Origin: Methylomonas montana
Lineage (GTDB): Bacteria; Pseudomonadota; Gammaproteobacteria; Methylococcales; Methylomonadaceae
Direction: 5' to 3'
Length of the DNA stretch: 64,000 nt
Assembly (NCBI RefSeq): GCF_030490285.1
Contig: NZ_CP129884.1
Location: 2,170,001-2,234,000 of the forward strand
This document shows positions 10,049 to 20,269 of the stretch, piece by piece. The position numbers were made by a program, and so were the translations under genes. How positions within the stretch are numbered: the first letter of the stretch is position 1; the number at the start of each line of letters is the position of its first letter. The notes below the pieces were generated by a model. That model did no database searches. It saw only the letters and a list, made by a program, of their open reading frames with translations, and had not been told where the DNA came from.

Positions 10049-11311
10049 ATGAATCATCAGCAAAACACCGGACAGCCGTCACATTTGGGTTCCTTGGCCA
10101 TTTTGACCTCGCTGTTTTTCATCTGGGGTTTCATTACTTGCTTGAACGACATCCTGATTCCACACTTGAAAGCGGTATTCACGCTGAACTATACCCAGGC
10201 CATGCTGGTGCAGTTTTGCTTCTTCACTGCGTATTTCGTAGTGTCAATGCCGAGCGGCTATCTGGTGGAAAAGATCGGCTATAAAAGCGGCATCGTCATC
10301 GGCTTGGCCATCGCCGGTAGCGGCTGTTTGCTGTTTTACCCGGCCGCTGGCTTGCATTCGTATCCCTTGTTTTTGACGGCATTTTTCGTTCTGGCCTCTG
10401 GCATTACCTTATTGCAGGTGGCGGCCAACCCTTACGTGACCGTACTGGGGCCGCCGGAAACCGCATCCAGCCGACTGACCTTGACGCAGGCCTTCAACTC
10501 CCTGGGCACCACCTTGGCACCGCGCTTCGGCACGCTATTTATATTGTCTACCGCGGTAAAAAGCGCCGATGAGATCAAACTGCTTAATCCCGAAGATTTA
10601 TCCGCCTATCAGGCGGTAGAAGCAGCGGCGGTGCAAAATCCTTATCTATTTTTAGCCGCAGTGCTGTTTTTGATGGCGGCGGTGTTTGCGATGTTGAATC
10701 TGCCGAAAATCGAAAACGAAACTCGACACACTGCAATGGCAGCCGAAGACGATCGCGGGAGCGCCTGGCAGTACCCGCACCTGGTATTGGGCGCACTGGC
10801 GATTTTTGTCTATGTCGGCGGGGAAGTCTCTATTGGTAGCTTTCTGGTCAATTTTCTGGGCGAACCGAACATCGCCGGGCTGGCGGAAATGGACGCCGGC
10901 AATTATGTGTCGTTTTACTGGGGCGGGGCGATGGTTGGCCGTTTTGTCGGGTCGGCGGTGATGCAAAAAATCCATCCGGCCAAAGTGTTGATTTTTAATG
11001 CGTTGTCGGCGGTTTGTTTAGTGTTGGCGACCATGCTGGGTAGCGGCTATTTGGCGATGGCTACCATTCTGGCGGTGGGGTTGTGCAATTCCATCATGTT
11101 CCCGACCATTTTCTCGCTGGCGTTGACCAGACTGGGCAAGCACACCGGCCAGGGTTCCGGCATTCTCTGCGCCGCCATCGTCGGTGGCGCGATCTTGCCG
11201 GTGGTTCAGGGCGCATTTGCCGATCATATTGGCATTCAGTACGCCTTTTTTGTGCCTTTGCTGTGTTATCTATACATCGCTTTTTACGGCTACCGTTGTA
11301 TCCGGCTGTGA
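10049..11311 (+). CDS. FucP/GluP-type MFS sugar:proton symporter
   Basis: A 420-residue major facilitator protein with about 12 membrane helices, resembling the FucP/glucose-galactose transporter subgroup: the N-terminal [23 protein letters not shown] motif region (residues about 18-40), and the second-helix stretch [20 protein letters not shown]. The expected substrate is a monosaccharide such as glucose, fucose or galactose. A GAGG ribosome-binding site precedes ATG 10049. It lies in the same unit as the GH3 β-glucosidase and converges on cheB, with only 15 bases between the two stops. Confidence 0.86.
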   Translation: MNHQQNTGQPSHLGSLAILTSLFFIWGFITCLNDILIPHLKAVFTLNYTQAMLVQFCFFTAYFVVSMPSGYLVEKIGYKSGIVIGLAIAGSGCLLFYPAAGLHSYPLFLTAFFVLASGITLLQVAANPYVTVLGPPETASSRLTLTQAFNSLGTTLAPRFGTLFILSTAVKSADEIKLLNPEDLSAYQAVEAAAVQNPYLFLAAVLFLMAAVFAMLNLPKIENETRHTAMAAEDDRGSAWQYPHLVLGALAIFVYVGGEVSIGSFLVNFLGEPNIAGLAEMDAGNYVSFYWGGAMVGRFVGSAVMQKIHPAKVLIFNALSAVCLVLATMLGSGYLAMATILAVGLCNSIMFPTIFSLALTRLGKHTGQGSGILCAAIVGGAILPVVQGAFADHIGIQYAFFVPLLCYLYIAFYGYRCIRL

Positions 11312-11326
11312 TCAGAACGCAACATT

Positions 11327-12424
11327 TCAGCCTTTCAGGAATTTAGTCCGGCTGGGCGACTGAATAATCAAATTCGGAATTGCCGATAACGACAGTTCAC
11401 CATCGGTACCGCCCAGTTTCACCGCTTCCTTGGGCATGCCGTAGACCACACAACTGGCTTCGTCCTGCGCCACTGTCAGCGCGCCGGTGTCGTGCAATTC
11501 CTTCAAACCATGGGCGCCATCGTCGCCCATGCCGGTCATGATGATGCCTAGCGCATTCTTGCCGGCGGCCTGGGCGGTGGAACGGAACAGCACATCGACG
11601 GAAGGTCGGTGGCGAGTCACCAGCGGACCGTCCTTGATCTCCACCCGGTATTGCGCACCGCTGCGGCGCAACAACATGTGTTTGCCGCCAGGCGCTATCA
11701 GCGCCAGGCCGGGAATGACCCGGTCGTTCTGTTCGGCTTCCTTGACGGTAATCTGGCAGAGGCTGTCGAGACGTTTGGCGAATGCCGCGGTGAAAGCTTC
11801 CGGCATGTGTTGTACCACGACGATGCCGGGCGTGGTGCGGGGCAGGCGGGTCAATACATATTCCAGCGCCTGGGTGCCGCCGGTCGAGGTGCCGATTGCC
11901 ACTACGCGGTCGGTGGTTTCGGCCATTGCGGTCGAATGACTAGGCGCCAGCATCACATCCGCGTTCAATTTTGGGGCGTTATCAAGCGGCGGCTTGACTA
12001 AAGGCGACACCGTTTTTTTGAGTCTGGCATGTGCGGCGCCTTTGATCGCATCGGCCAGCAGGGTTTTGGAGTCCTGCAGAAAACCTTTCAGGTTGACGGT
12101 GGGTTTGGTGATGATGTCTACCGCGCCGGCGCTCATGGCCTGCATCGTCACTTCCGCGCCCTTGGCCGTCAGCGTCGAACAGATGACTACCGGCGTCGGA
12201 CGTTCCAGCATCAATTTTTTCAGGAAGGTGATGCCGTCCATGCGCGGCATCTCGATATCCAGCACGATCACATCCGGCCATTCCTTTTCCATGCGAGGCA
12301 GCGCAAAGAGCGGATCGGGTGCGGCACCGATGACCTTGATGCCGGGCAGACTATCCAGCAAGCCAGTTAAGACCTGTCTAACCACTGCGGAATCGTCGAC
12401 GATAAATACTTTTGTGTCTGCCAT
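11327..12424 (-). CDS. cheB: Chemotaxis methylesterase/deamidase CheB
   Basis: A 365-residue response regulator that removes methyl groups from chemoreceptors when phosphorylated by CheA. The receiver domain (1-120) has the acidic pair in [11 protein letters not shown] and the phospho-acceptor Asp in [14 protein letters not shown] variable linker (about 125-165) leads to the methylesterase domain (about 170-355), with the catalytic Ser region [12 protein letters not shown], the His in VVQHMPEAF, and the Asp near GMGDDGAHG. It is last in the minus-strand cheR-cheD-cheB unit; 24 bases separate it from cheD. Confidence 0.95.
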   Translation of the reverse strand: MADTKVFIVDDSAVVRQVLTGLLDSLPGIKVIGAAPDPLFALPRMEKEWPDVIVLDIEMPRMDGITFLKKLMLERPTPVVICSTLTAKGAEVTMQAMSAGAVDIITKPTVNLKGFLQDSKTLLADAIKGAAHARLKKTVSPLVKPPLDNAPKLNADVMLAPSHSTAMAETTDRVVAIGTSTGGTQALEYVLTRLPRTTPGIVVVQHMPEAFTAAFAKRLDSLCQITVKEAEQNDRVIPGLALIAPGGKHMLLRRSGAQYRVEIKDGPLVTRHRPSVDVLFRSTAQAAGKNALGIIMTGMGDDGAHGLKELHDTGALTVAQDEASCVVYGMPKEAVKLGGTDGELSLSAIPNLIIQSPSRTKFLKG

Positions 12425-12448
12425 AGAACCGTGATGAATTGAATGTGT

Positions 12449-13045
12449 TTACCAGAATTCGGCTGTGCCGCCGGATTTTTCATGTTCGTCGATATTTTTC
12501 TTCCAGTAACGACGCTCTTCGTTTTCAAGTAGTTGTTGTTGACTGCTATCGATTTTTTTGACGAAAACCGAATAATCACTGCCGACAAAATGAACGTTTC
12601 TGCCGATGGTGCCGCCAAGACAGGCGCTAAGCATGGGAATGTTTTCTTTTTTTAAAAACTCTTTGATGAACAACACATTCACATCGCCAATCGTTTTCTT
12701 GTTATCACCGTCTTCGCGCAGTTTCAGGACATTACCGCCGCCAAAACATTTGGCCTTGAGGTTAAGCCGGTTAGCGCCTAGTTTCATCATTTCATTAATC
12801 AGTAGTTCCATCGCATAGATGCCGTAACGGCCTTCATTGGATTCGATAATAGGCGTGTTATGAGCCTGATGTCGATAAGCCAGTAAAAAATGGTTCATGC
12901 CGAACACTCGATTGATGGGGTCGAATAAGCAGGCGGCCACGCAGGAACCCAGCAGGGTCGAAATTACTTCCGCTTGGCGAGAGGCATAGAATTCGCCGGG
13001 CTCGATGATGATGCGTCGGGTATTTTTAAACGGCAGCGCTTTCAT
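12449..13045 (-). CDS. cheD: Chemoreceptor glutamine deamidase CheD
   Basis: A 198-residue CheD that deamidates receptor glutamines and tunes adaptation. The catalytic Cys sits in TLLGSCVAACLFD (about residue 33) and the His in FGMNHFLLAY, as in the characterised family. The C-terminal FVGSDYSVFVKKI is followed by a charged, glutamine-rich tail. The ATG overlaps the cheR stop in ATGA, so the two are translated together. Confidence 0.92.
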   Translation of the reverse strand: MKALPFKNTRRIIIEPGEFYASRQAEVISTLLGSCVAACLFDPINRVFGMNHFLLAYRHQAHNTPIIESNEGRYGIYAMELLINEMMKLGANRLNLKAKCFGGGNVLKLREDGDNKKTIGDVNVLFIKEFLKKENIPMLSACLGGTIGRNVHFVGSDYSVFVKKIDSSQQQLLENEERRYWKKNIDEHEKSGGTAEFW

Positions 13046-13851
13046 GGCTTGCGATAAATGGATGGTTTGATCATTTGCAGCTGGTCCGTGACACGATGCA
13101 AACTCTCCGAATGACTGATAAAGAAATAGCCGCCGGGTTTTAAAGCGGTGAGCAGCCGTTCGACCACGTGTTTCTTGGTATCCTGATCGAAATAAATCAG
13201 CACGTTGCGTAGAAAAATAACCTCGAACTTGCCAATGCCGGCTGGCAAGCTGCTCATCAGATTGACTTGTTCGAATTTCACCCGATGACGTAATTTGGCG
13301 TCAACCCGAAAAAAACCTTGCTGGCTGCGAACGCCTTTCAAACAGTATTTTTCTAATAAACGCGTATCCATGTGCTCGAGTCTATCCATCAAATAAACGC
13401 CGTTCCGGGCAGCCGCCAATACGCGGGTGCTTAAGTCGGAACCGAAAACTTCCCAGCTACGCATTCCCAGGTTTTCCGCCATGACCATCGCCAAGGTGTA
13501 GGCTTCCTCGCCGGAGGAACTGGCCGCGCTCCACACTCGCAAATGTTCGCCATGCCAGGATTTGAGTACCGTATCGCGGAAAAACTCAAAATGCTTGGGC
13601 TCGCGGAAGAAATAGGTTTCATTGGTGGTGAGAATGTTGACCAACATTTGAAATTCGTGCGGATAGTCCGGGCTGCTGGTGGCGAGCTTGTAATACTCGC
13701 TATAGCTCGTCAGGCCGTAATATTCCAGGCGCTTAGCCAAACGGCTGGCAACCATCACTTCTTTTTCCGGTGCCAAAGCGATGCCGGCATGGTTGTATAT
13801 CAGGCTTCTGAAACGTTCGAACTCTTCGTGGGTAATCGGCGAAATACTAAT
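13042..13851 (-). CDS. cheR: Chemoreceptor methyltransferase CheR, apparent AUU start
   Basis: A SAM-dependent methyltransferase that methylates receptor glutamates. The body shows TNETYFFREPKHF, the SAM-binding AASSSGEEAYTLAM and FLRNVLIYFD, all typical of CheR. The first canonical start in this frame is TTG at 13776, but 25 codons upstream remain open and encode ITHEEFERFRSLIYNHAGIAL, which matches the conserved CheR N-terminal helical domain. No ATG, GTG or TTG lies between the upstream in-frame stop and TTG 13776. An ATT at 13851 sits 8 bases after a good AAAGGA ribosome-binding site, so I place the start there (269 residues). A one-base assembly error near 13852-13860 is the main alternative. 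Confidence 0.85.
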   Translation of the reverse strand: MSISPITHEEFERFRSLIYNHAGIALAPEKEVMVASRLAKRLEYYGLTSYSEYYKLATSSPDYPHEFQMLVNILTTNETYFFREPKHFEFFRDTVLKSWHGEHLRVWSAASSSGEEAYTLAMVMAENLGMRSWEVFGSDLSTRVLAAARNGVYLMDRLEHMDTRLLEKYCLKGVRSQQGFFRVDAKLRHRVKFEQVNLMSSLPAGIGKFEVIFLRNVLIYFDQDTKKHVVERLLTALKPGGYFFISHSESLHRVTDQLQMIKPSIYRKP

Positions 13852-13865
13852 AACAAAATTCCTTT
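13849..13865 (-). promoter_or_regulatory. Ribosome-binding site and putative ATT start codon of cheR
   Basis: Read on the minus strand: AAAGGA at 13865-13860, an 8-base spacer, then ATT at 13851-13849. Spacing and strength are ideal for initiation at the ATT. A TTG lies within the spacer but in another frame. AUU initiation is known in bacteria for infC, where it permits autoregulation by IF3. Confidence 0.5.
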
Positions 13866-14018
13866 ATTTATGGTTCGATAGTCACATATGCCGGGTAATA
13901 TTTTCTGGAAATGAACGACGTTTAACAATCTTGAAAGACCCAATGTGTTACTGGGTTGAATGATCGGGTAAAACTCTCTACTATCGAAGACTTAACTCAA
14001 TACTCTAATGGAAACATT

Positions 14019-15230
14019 ATGCCTCGTATAGCTAGCGATCCGATCGCTAAAAATCCAAGCCCTGTCATTTTTTATGCGTTAACGGTTGGTTTGGGAGTGC
14101 TTGGCGGTTTAGTGGCTTGTGTGCAAACCGGTTTCAGCTTGATTAGTCTTGGCGCAACCGTCGCGCTGGGTTTTGGCGGTATTTTCGTCGGCTCGACGCT
14201 ATTCAATAGGCACCAAGCTATCCTGAACGAAGTCAATCGTGCCTGGCGTGGCGACGAAGACGTCAAACTCCAGGATTTGGAGGGCTATGCCTTTGAGTTG
14301 GAACGTCTGTTTCTACAAGTCGTGCCTATTTTGCTTCGTCAGGTGCATACCTCTCGCACGCACACCGAACAGGAAATTACCGTATTGACTAACCGTTTCG
14401 GAGCAATGGTCGATCAACTTGAGCGGATTATTTCCGGTGGCGGATCAGCCCGGCAGGGGCGTAGTGTCGATATGCTGTTTAGCGAAAGCCGTGTTGCCTT
14501 GACGGCGGTATTGAAAATTTTGAGCCAAATTCAGGATGTCGAACATGCCGTGGTCGAGGAGGTGCGTAAGCTATCGACTCATACTCAGCAATTGGATTCA
14601 ATGGCACAAGAAGTGCGCAAGGTTGCCGAGCAAATCAATCTGTTGGCTTTGAATGCGGCTATTGAAGCGGCTCGTGCCGGCGAAAACGGTCGCGGTTTTG
14701 CGGTGGTGGCCGATGAAGTGCGAAAACTGGCCGGTTTTTCATCTTCCACCGGTGAAAAGATCAGTCATGCTATCGAGGGTATTAATAAGGCAATGGCTTC
14801 AACCTTGAAAATGTCCGAAGTATCCGGCTCCACCGACGACAAGGCGATACGTGATGCCGAACAATCCATTCACACCGCATTGGATGATTTACGAGCTGCG
14901 TTGGATGTGTTCAAAAACGATGCCGATCAGTTGCGCGCTAATAGTGTGCAGATTCGCGATGAAATTTTTTCGGTGCTCACCGCGTTCCAGTTTCAGGATC
15001 GAGTCAGCCAAATGCTCTCGCATGTCGAAAATAATCTGAACGGCTTACAGAATGCGGTCGACGCCGCCCGTAGCAAGGACGAACGGCATGCCAATAGTCT
15101 CGATGTCGGTGCCACCCTGGCGAAAATGGAGCTTAGCTATACGATGCCGGAAGAATTGATTAATCACTCGTCTAACGTGGCAAGCAGTCATCAGAACGTT
15201 TCGAAAAACGACGATATTACATTTTTCTAA
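14019..15230 (+). CDS. Methyl-accepting chemotaxis protein without a periplasmic domain
   Basis: A 403-residue receptor-like protein. Two adjacent membrane segments (about 14-60) form a hairpin with almost no external loop, then a helical cytoplasmic region leads to the signalling tip, with [33 protein letters not shown]-type sequence at about 205-245. It therefore senses an internal or membrane signal rather than an external ligand. I use ATG 14019; a TTG at 13956 would add 21 polar residues. It is the first gene of the plus-strand chemosensory unit and is divergent from cheR. Confidence 0.88.
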   Translation: MPRIASDPIAKNPSPVIFYALTVGLGVLGGLVACVQTGFSLISLGATVALGFGGIFVGSTLFNRHQAILNEVNRAWRGDEDVKLQDLEGYAFELERLFLQVVPILLRQVHTSRTHTEQEITVLTNRFGAMVDQLERIISGGGSARQGRSVDMLFSESRVALTAVLKILSQIQDVEHAVVEEVRKLSTHTQQLDSMAQEVRKVAEQINLLALNAAIEAARAGENGRGFAVVADEVRKLAGFSSSTGEKISHAIEGINKAMASTLKMSEVSGSTDDKAIRDAEQSIHTALDDLRAALDVFKNDADQLRANSVQIRDEIFSVLTAFQFQDRVSQMLSHVENNLNGLQNAVDAARSKDERHANSLDVGATLAKMELSYTMPEELINHSSNVASSHQNVSKNDDITFF

Positions 15231-15251
15231 ATTTACGGTAAGGATTAAGCA

Positions 15252-15620
15252 ATGGCTAAAACCATCATGATTGTTGACGATTCGGCGTCCATCCGCCAAG
15301 TCGTCACTATTGCCTTAAAAGGCGCGGGTTACGACGTGATCGAAGCCTGCGACGGTAAGGACGCGTTAAACAAATTGACCGGGCAAAAAATCAATCTGAT
15401 TATCACCGATGTCAATATGCCCAATATGGATGGCATTACCTTTGTGGTGGAGGCCAAGAAATTGGCTGCATACAAATTCACGCCGATGATGATGTTGACC
15501 ACCGAAGCGGCCGACGACAAAAAACAGGCCGGTAAGGCTGCCGGCGCCAAAGCCTGGCTGACCAAACCTTTTCAAGCGCCTACCTTACTGGATGCGGTGT
15601 CCAAATTGGTATTGCCTTAA
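15252..15620 (+). CDS. cheY: CheY-like single-domain response regulator
   Basis: A 122-residue receiver domain with no output domain. It has the acidic pair in MIVDDSASIRQ, the phospho-acceptor Asp in IITDVNMPNMDG, the conserved Thr in MLTTEA and the Lys in WLTKPF. An AAGGATTAAGC ribosome-binding site precedes ATG 15252. Its place between a receptor gene and cheA indicates it is the phosphate acceptor from this cluster's CheA; whether it binds a flagellar motor or another target is not shown. Confidence 0.93.
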   Translation: MAKTIMIVDDSASIRQVVTIALKGAGYDVIEACDGKDALNKLTGQKINLIITDVNMPNMDGITFVVEAKKLAAYKFTPMMMLTTEAADDKKQAGKAAGAKAWLTKPFQAPTLLDAVSKLVLP

Positions 15621-15648
15621 TCAACCGTTGTAACCATCGGAGATGGGT

Positions 15649-15981
15649 GTGGCTATTGAATTAAAACAGCAAAAAAAAGGTGTTATTCATCTAGCCATCC
15701 GGGATGAAATGACCATCTATTCGGTGCAGGAACAAAAACTGCAGCTATCGGCCTATCTGAAAACCGCTAAAGAGGCGCAAATCGATCTGGGCGGTGTCAC
15801 CGAGATCGACAGTGCCGGTGTGCAATTGTTGATGTTTTTGAAGCGCGAGGCAGTTAGCCAGAATATCAAGTTAAGCCTGACACAACATAGTCAAGCGGTC
15901 GTGGAAGTGTTGGAACTGCTTAACCTTAGCAAACATTTCGGCGATCCCATCGTTATTTCCGCTGACTGGAAATCATCATGA
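15649..15981 (+). CDS. STAS-domain (anti-sigma-factor-antagonist-like) protein
   Basis: A roughly 110-residue STAS domain, with the motif DLGGVTEIDSAGVQLLMFL containing the Ser phosphorylated in SpoIIAA-like proteins. In gammaproteobacterial chemosensory clusters such proteins sit just before cheA, as here; the stop overlaps the cheA start by 4 bases. The start is uncertain: GGAG at 15639-15642 touches ATG 15643 but is 6 bases from GTG 15649, so GTG is preferred; the alternative adds two residues. Confidence 0.85.
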   Translation: MAIELKQQKKGVIHLAIRDEMTIYSVQEQKLQLSAYLKTAKEAQIDLGGVTEIDSAGVQLLMFLKREAVSQNIKLSLTQHSQAVVEVLELLNLSKHFGDPIVISADWKSS

Positions 15982-18176
15982 ACGAATTAGATGCTGCCCT
16001 AACCATCTTTGCCCAAGAAGCGGAAGAGCTGCTGACGGACATGGAAAACGCGTTGCTGGCATTGGAAACCATGCCTGACGACAATGAAACCATCAACAGT
16101 CTGTTTCGGGCTATGCACACCATCAAGGGTTCGTCGGGACTGTTCGGTTTCAATTCGATCGTTAGCTTCACCCATGAGGCCGAATCGGTGTTGGACAAGG
16201 TGCGCAACGGCGAGCGAGCAATCGATGCCGAATTGATTTCGGTCTTACTGGAAAGTAAGGACCACACCAGCAAGCTGGTCGAGCATTGTTTGACCCATAA
16301 TGACGAGCCATTACCTGACGAGTTGACTATTGCCAGTGAACGATTGATCAAGCAACTGACCGGTCGGCAGGTTACCGGCATGCAGCCTAGCGACGTTGAC
16401 GACGCCAACCTGCAAAGCGAAGGGGGCGGTGAAATATCGGTCGATGATAATTGGCTGATTTCATTAGATTTTCAACAGGATGCGTTCCGTAATGGCATGG
16501 ATCCTTTGTCGTTTATCCGTTATCTGAAAACTCTGGGCGAGATCAAACAGATCCTGACCGTGGCGCCGGAGATGCCGGCCGGCGAGGCGATGGACCCGGA
16601 AAGCTGTTATTTGCATTTCAGAATTGCCTTTCAAAGCGATGCTAGCAAGCAAACGATAGAAGCGGTATTCGAATTCGCAGCCGACGATTGCGATATCAAA
16701 ATATTGCCACCCAATGCCAAAATTGATGAGTATCTGAAGCTGCTGGACGCCCAGGATGAAAGTTACGTTAATCGGCTGGGGGATATGCTGGTTCAGGTGG
16801 GTGCCTTGACCCAACGCGATGTCGCTCGTGCGTTGCAGAGTCAGGTCGAAGCAGCCGAAACAGAAGCCAGTGGTAAGCCGCTCGGCGAAATCTTGGTGGA
16901 ACAACAGGTCGTGCAACAGCCGCTAGTTGAACAGGCACTTAAAAAGCAGGCGCAGACCAAGCAAAAACTGGCCGCCGAAGCCAACTATATCCGGGTCGAT
17001 GCCACCAAGCTTGGTCAGCTGATTAACCTGGTCGGCGAGCTGGTGATTTCCAGCGCGGCGATGAATTTGATCGTCGAGCGCCATGGCATGAGCGATGCCG
17101 GCGATGTCGCGGCCAGTATGAATGCGCTGGTCAGCAGTATTCGCGATACCGCGTTGGAACTGCGTATGGTGCAGATCGGCGAAACCTTTTCGCGCTTTCG
17201 CCGGGTGGTGCGCGATGTTAGCAAGGAATTGAACAAGGACATCGAGCTGTATATCAGCGGCGGTGACACCGAACTGGACAAGACCGTCGTGGAAAAAATC
17301 AACGATCCGCTGACCCATTTGATTCGCAATGCACTGGACCATGGTATCGAAAGCCCCGAGCAGCGCATCGCCGCCGGTAAACCGGCCCAAGGCAGTGTGC
17401 AACTCAATGCTTTCCATCAATCTGGGCACATCGTGATTCAGATTGCCGATGACGGCGCCGGCCTCAACAGCGAGAAAATCGTCGCCAAGGCCATCGCCGG
17501 TGGCCTGATCAAAGCCAACCATGGTTTGTCGCAACCAGAAATCCACGATCTGATTTTTGCCGCCGGACTCAGCACCAAGGAGCAGGCGACCAATCTGTCC
17601 GGTCGCGGCGTCGGCATGGATGTGGTCAGGAAAAATATCGAAGCCTTGCGCGGCACAGTCAGTATCGACAGCGTGGAAGGGCAGGGTACCACCATCAGTA
17701 TCGAGCTGCCGCTTACCTTGGCGATTATCGATGGATTCATGGTTGCAACCGATCAGGAACGTTACATCATTCCGCTGAGCATGGTCGATGAATGCATCGA
17801 GATGGATCCCAGCGAATGCGACATCGATGAGGTTCAGCATTACATCAATCTGCGTGGCCAAGTGTTACCGTATCTGCGTTTGGGCGACTATTTCCATAAT
17901 CGCCGCAACCATACCAGCAAAAAACGGGAAAGCATCGTGGTGGTCAGGTCCGGGCAGGATAAAGCCGGATTCGTGGTGGATGAATTGCATGGCGAACATC
18001 AAACCGTCATCAAGCCGCTCGGCAAAGTTTTCGAACAACTGAAAGGTATCAGCGGGGCCACGGTATTGGGCGATGGTAACGTTGCGCTGATCCTGGATGT
18101 ACAAGGCTTGATTCAGGCGGCGATCAAAGACAAGGGACGCGCAATGCCAAGGCCCAGTTCTCAACGCTTGCAATAG
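15978..18176 (+). CDS. cheA: Chemotaxis histidine kinase CheA with an MshEN-like insertion
   Basis: A 732-residue CheA. The Hpt domain (1-105) has the phosphorylated His47 in FRAMHTIKGSSGLFG. Residues about 265-330 contain two copies of an [RP]LGxxLVxxxxx-ALxxQ motif (RLGDMLVQVGALT...ALQSQ and PLGEILVEQQVVQ...ALKKQ), resembling MshEN/GspE-N domains, some of which bind cyclic-di-GMP. Dimerisation (about 340-400), ATPase (LTHLIRNALDHGIE, DDGAGLN, GRGVGMDVV) and a C-terminal CheW-like domain (about 590-725) follow. It overlaps the STAS gene by 4 bases and is followed by a receptor and cheW. Confidence 0.95.
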   Translation: MNELDAALTIFAQEAEELLTDMENALLALETMPDDNETINSLFRAMHTIKGSSGLFGFNSIVSFTHEAESVLDKVRNGERAIDAELISVLLESKDHTSKLVEHCLTHNDEPLPDELTIASERLIKQLTGRQVTGMQPSDVDDANLQSEGGGEISVDDNWLISLDFQQDAFRNGMDPLSFIRYLKTLGEIKQILTVAPEMPAGEAMDPESCYLHFRIAFQSDASKQTIEAVFEFAADDCDIKILPPNAKIDEYLKLLDAQDESYVNRLGDMLVQVGALTQRDVARALQSQVEAAETEASGKPLGEILVEQQVVQQPLVEQALKKQAQTKQKLAAEANYIRVDATKLGQLINLVGELVISSAAMNLIVERHGMSDAGDVAASMNALVSSIRDTALELRMVQIGETFSRFRRVVRDVSKELNKDIELYISGGDTELDKTVVEKINDPLTHLIRNALDHGIESPEQRIAAGKPAQGSVQLNAFHQSGHIVIQIADDGAGLNSEKIVAKAIAGGLIKANHGLSQPEIHDLIFAAGLSTKEQATNLSGRGVGMDVVRKNIEALRGTVSIDSVEGQGTTISIELPLTLAIIDGFMVATDQERYIIPLSMVDECIEMDPSECDIDEVQHYINLRGQVLPYLRLGDYFHNRRNHTSKKRESIVVVRSGQDKAGFVVDELHGEHQTVIKPLGKVFEQLKGISGATVLGDGNVALILDVQGLIQAAIKDKGRAMPRPSSQRLQ

Positions 18177-18212
18177 CATTGCGAGTTCAATTTCATAACA
18201 GAGGAAAAGTTC

Positions 18213-20252
18213 ATGAATATTAACGACCTGAAAATAAAAACAAAAATCTTAACGGGTGCGATGCTGTTAGTGACGATTACCATTGGTTTCGGACTTTTGG
18301 CCAAAATCTATATCGGCGATGTGTCCGGTGCGTTATTTGGTATTACCGACAATAACGGCAAGTCGGTGGAATATGCGACCGGCGTGGAAAGGATGGCCTT
18401 GGCAACCATCATGGAAGAGAAAAACTACCTGCTGTTTGAAGAAGACGAAATTCACCAGCGAGCCGAGGATAATGTCAAAAAACTGAATGAGTATTTGGAT
18501 AAGGTCGACCAAGTTGCTAAGCAATATAACAATAACGAATTGCTAACCCAATCCAAAACAGCTCGTGAAGGCACGGCAAAATATGCCGATAAGTACCGCG
18601 CCGGTGTCGCAGCATTGAAAGCCAATAAAAAGGCGGTCGAAACTATGGTGGAAAAAGGCAATGCCGTGGCCAAAGCGGTCGATTCCGATCTGAAAAAGCA
18701 GGTGAATCGTTATAAGGAGGTAATGGCGAAGGGAGGAGCCAATCAACAGGAGCTGGATCATTATGTTCAGCGCTATATCGGTTCCACTCAGGCCTATATC
18801 AAAGCCATGGAGATCATGCGCGCCGAGAAGGAAGAGGTCAATTACAAGGATAGGGTGGCCTGGAAACAAATGCAGGTCTGGCTGCCTGAATTGATTGCCA
18901 TGTTCGATGAGCAGGCAAAGCTAGCCAACAGTGAAGAGAGCAAAAAGAATATTGCCGAAACGCTCGATTTGGCTCGTGAATATCAGCAAGCGGCTCAGAC
19001 CTGGATCGCCAATGACGATCAACTTAAAACCATACTCAAAGACATGGCCGATCTTGGTGCCAACGTCATCAAACAGGCGCAAACTGCCGAAGAAGCCGGT
19101 TATACGCAGTTAGGCGTGGCTCGCACTCAAGCAGAAACTTTGGTCAGCGACGCCAACAAAATCATCGTCGGTACCATTGTTGCCGCATTGATCTTGGGTA
19201 TTATCATCGCAATGTTCTTGGCAAATATGATCACCATGCCGATCACCGTCGGCGTTCAGTTTGCCAAATCGCTAGCGGAAGGCGATTTGACAGCGAAATT
19301 GGATGTCAACGGCAAAGACGAAATTGGCCAACTGGCGCAAGCATTGCGTGACATGCGCGATAAGCTCAGCCAGGTCGTTGCTCAAGTACGCTCTAACTCC
19401 GATACATTGGCCAGCGCCTCCCAACAAGTCAGCGCCACCGCCCAATCGATGAGCCAGATGGCTACCGAGCAAGCTTCCAGCGTCGAAGAAACCACCTCGT
19501 CGATCGAGCAACTCAACGCCTCGGTTCAGCAAAACACCGAAAATGCCCATGTCACCGAGCAAATGGCGACCAAGTCGGCCGGCGAGGCCCGCGATGGCGG
19601 CGACGCAGTCAATGAAACCGTCAAGGCGATGAAAAATATCGCCAAGAAAATCGGCCAGATCGAGGATATTGCTTACAAGACTAATCTATTGTCGCTGAAT
19701 GCCGCCATCGAAGCGGCGTCCGCCGGCGAGCACGGCAAGGGTTTTGCTGTGGTGGCCGCCGAGGTACGCAAACTCGCCGAAAGTAGCCGCGTGACTGCCG
19801 AGGAGATCAACGAACTGGCGACCAATAGCGTGGCGATAGCCGAAAAAGCTGGCAACCTGATTGCCACCGTGGTCCCCAATATCGTCAAGACCGCCGATTT
19901 GGTACAGGAGATCAACGCGGCGTCAATGGAGCAATCCAGCGGCATCAATCAAATCAACGATGCAATGCGGCAATTGGATAAAGCCACTCAGCAAAACGCC
20001 GCCAGCGCCGAAGAATTGGCTGCCACCTCCGAGGAGTTGAATGGTCAGGCGACGCAATTGCAACATGCGGTCGCGTTCTTTAAGCTTGATAACAGCGGTA
20101 ATCGGTCGCCCGCTTCCAGTAGAAATACGCCTCCGGGCTCTCGGCAAACGCGAGCGCCAGCCAAACCGATCCGCGCCAATAAACCAGCAGGAAGTAATGT
20201 GGCGGGCGATGCTGCCTTGGATTTTAACGACCAGGATTTCGAGCGTTTCTAG
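18213..20252 (+). CDS. Methyl-accepting chemotaxis protein, helical-bundle sensor
   Basis: A 679-residue transmembrane receptor. TM1 is residues about 10-32, then a long polar, mostly helical periplasmic region (about 33-310), TM2 (about 315-340, [20 protein letters not shown]), a HAMP domain (about 342-395) and the signalling domain with [34 protein letters not shown]-type tip near 490-530. The sensor's repeated Lys/Glu helices and lack of Cys suggest a four-helix bundle (HBM-like); the ligand is unknown. The unstructured C-tail (about 620-679) is rich in Pro, Arg and Ser. AGAGGAAAAG precedes ATG 18213. Confidence 0.93.
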   Translation: MNINDLKIKTKILTGAMLLVTITIGFGLLAKIYIGDVSGALFGITDNNGKSVEYATGVERMALATIMEEKNYLLFEEDEIHQRAEDNVKKLNEYLDKVDQVAKQYNNNELLTQSKTAREGTAKYADKYRAGVAALKANKKAVETMVEKGNAVAKAVDSDLKKQVNRYKEVMAKGGANQQELDHYVQRYIGSTQAYIKAMEIMRAEKEEVNYKDRVAWKQMQVWLPELIAMFDEQAKLANSEESKKNIAETLDLAREYQQAAQTWIANDDQLKTILKDMADLGANVIKQAQTAEEAGYTQLGVARTQAETLVSDANKIIVGTIVAALILGIIIAMFLANMITMPITVGVQFAKSLAEGDLTAKLDVNGKDEIGQLAQALRDMRDKLSQVVAQVRSNSDTLASASQQVSATAQSMSQMATEQASSVEETTSSIEQLNASVQQNTENAHVTEQMATKSAGEARDGGDAVNETVKAMKNIAKKIGQIEDIAYKTNLLSLNAAIEAASAGEHGKGFAVVAAEVRKLAESSRVTAEEINELATNSVAIAEKAGNLIATVVPNIVKTADLVQEINAASMEQSSGINQINDAMRQLDKATQQNAASAEELAATSEELNGQATQLQHAVAFFKLDNSGNRSPASSRNTPPGSRQTRAPAKPIRANKPAGSNVAGDAALDFNDQDFERF

Positions 20253-20269
20253 TTGATGGAGAACAGGCC

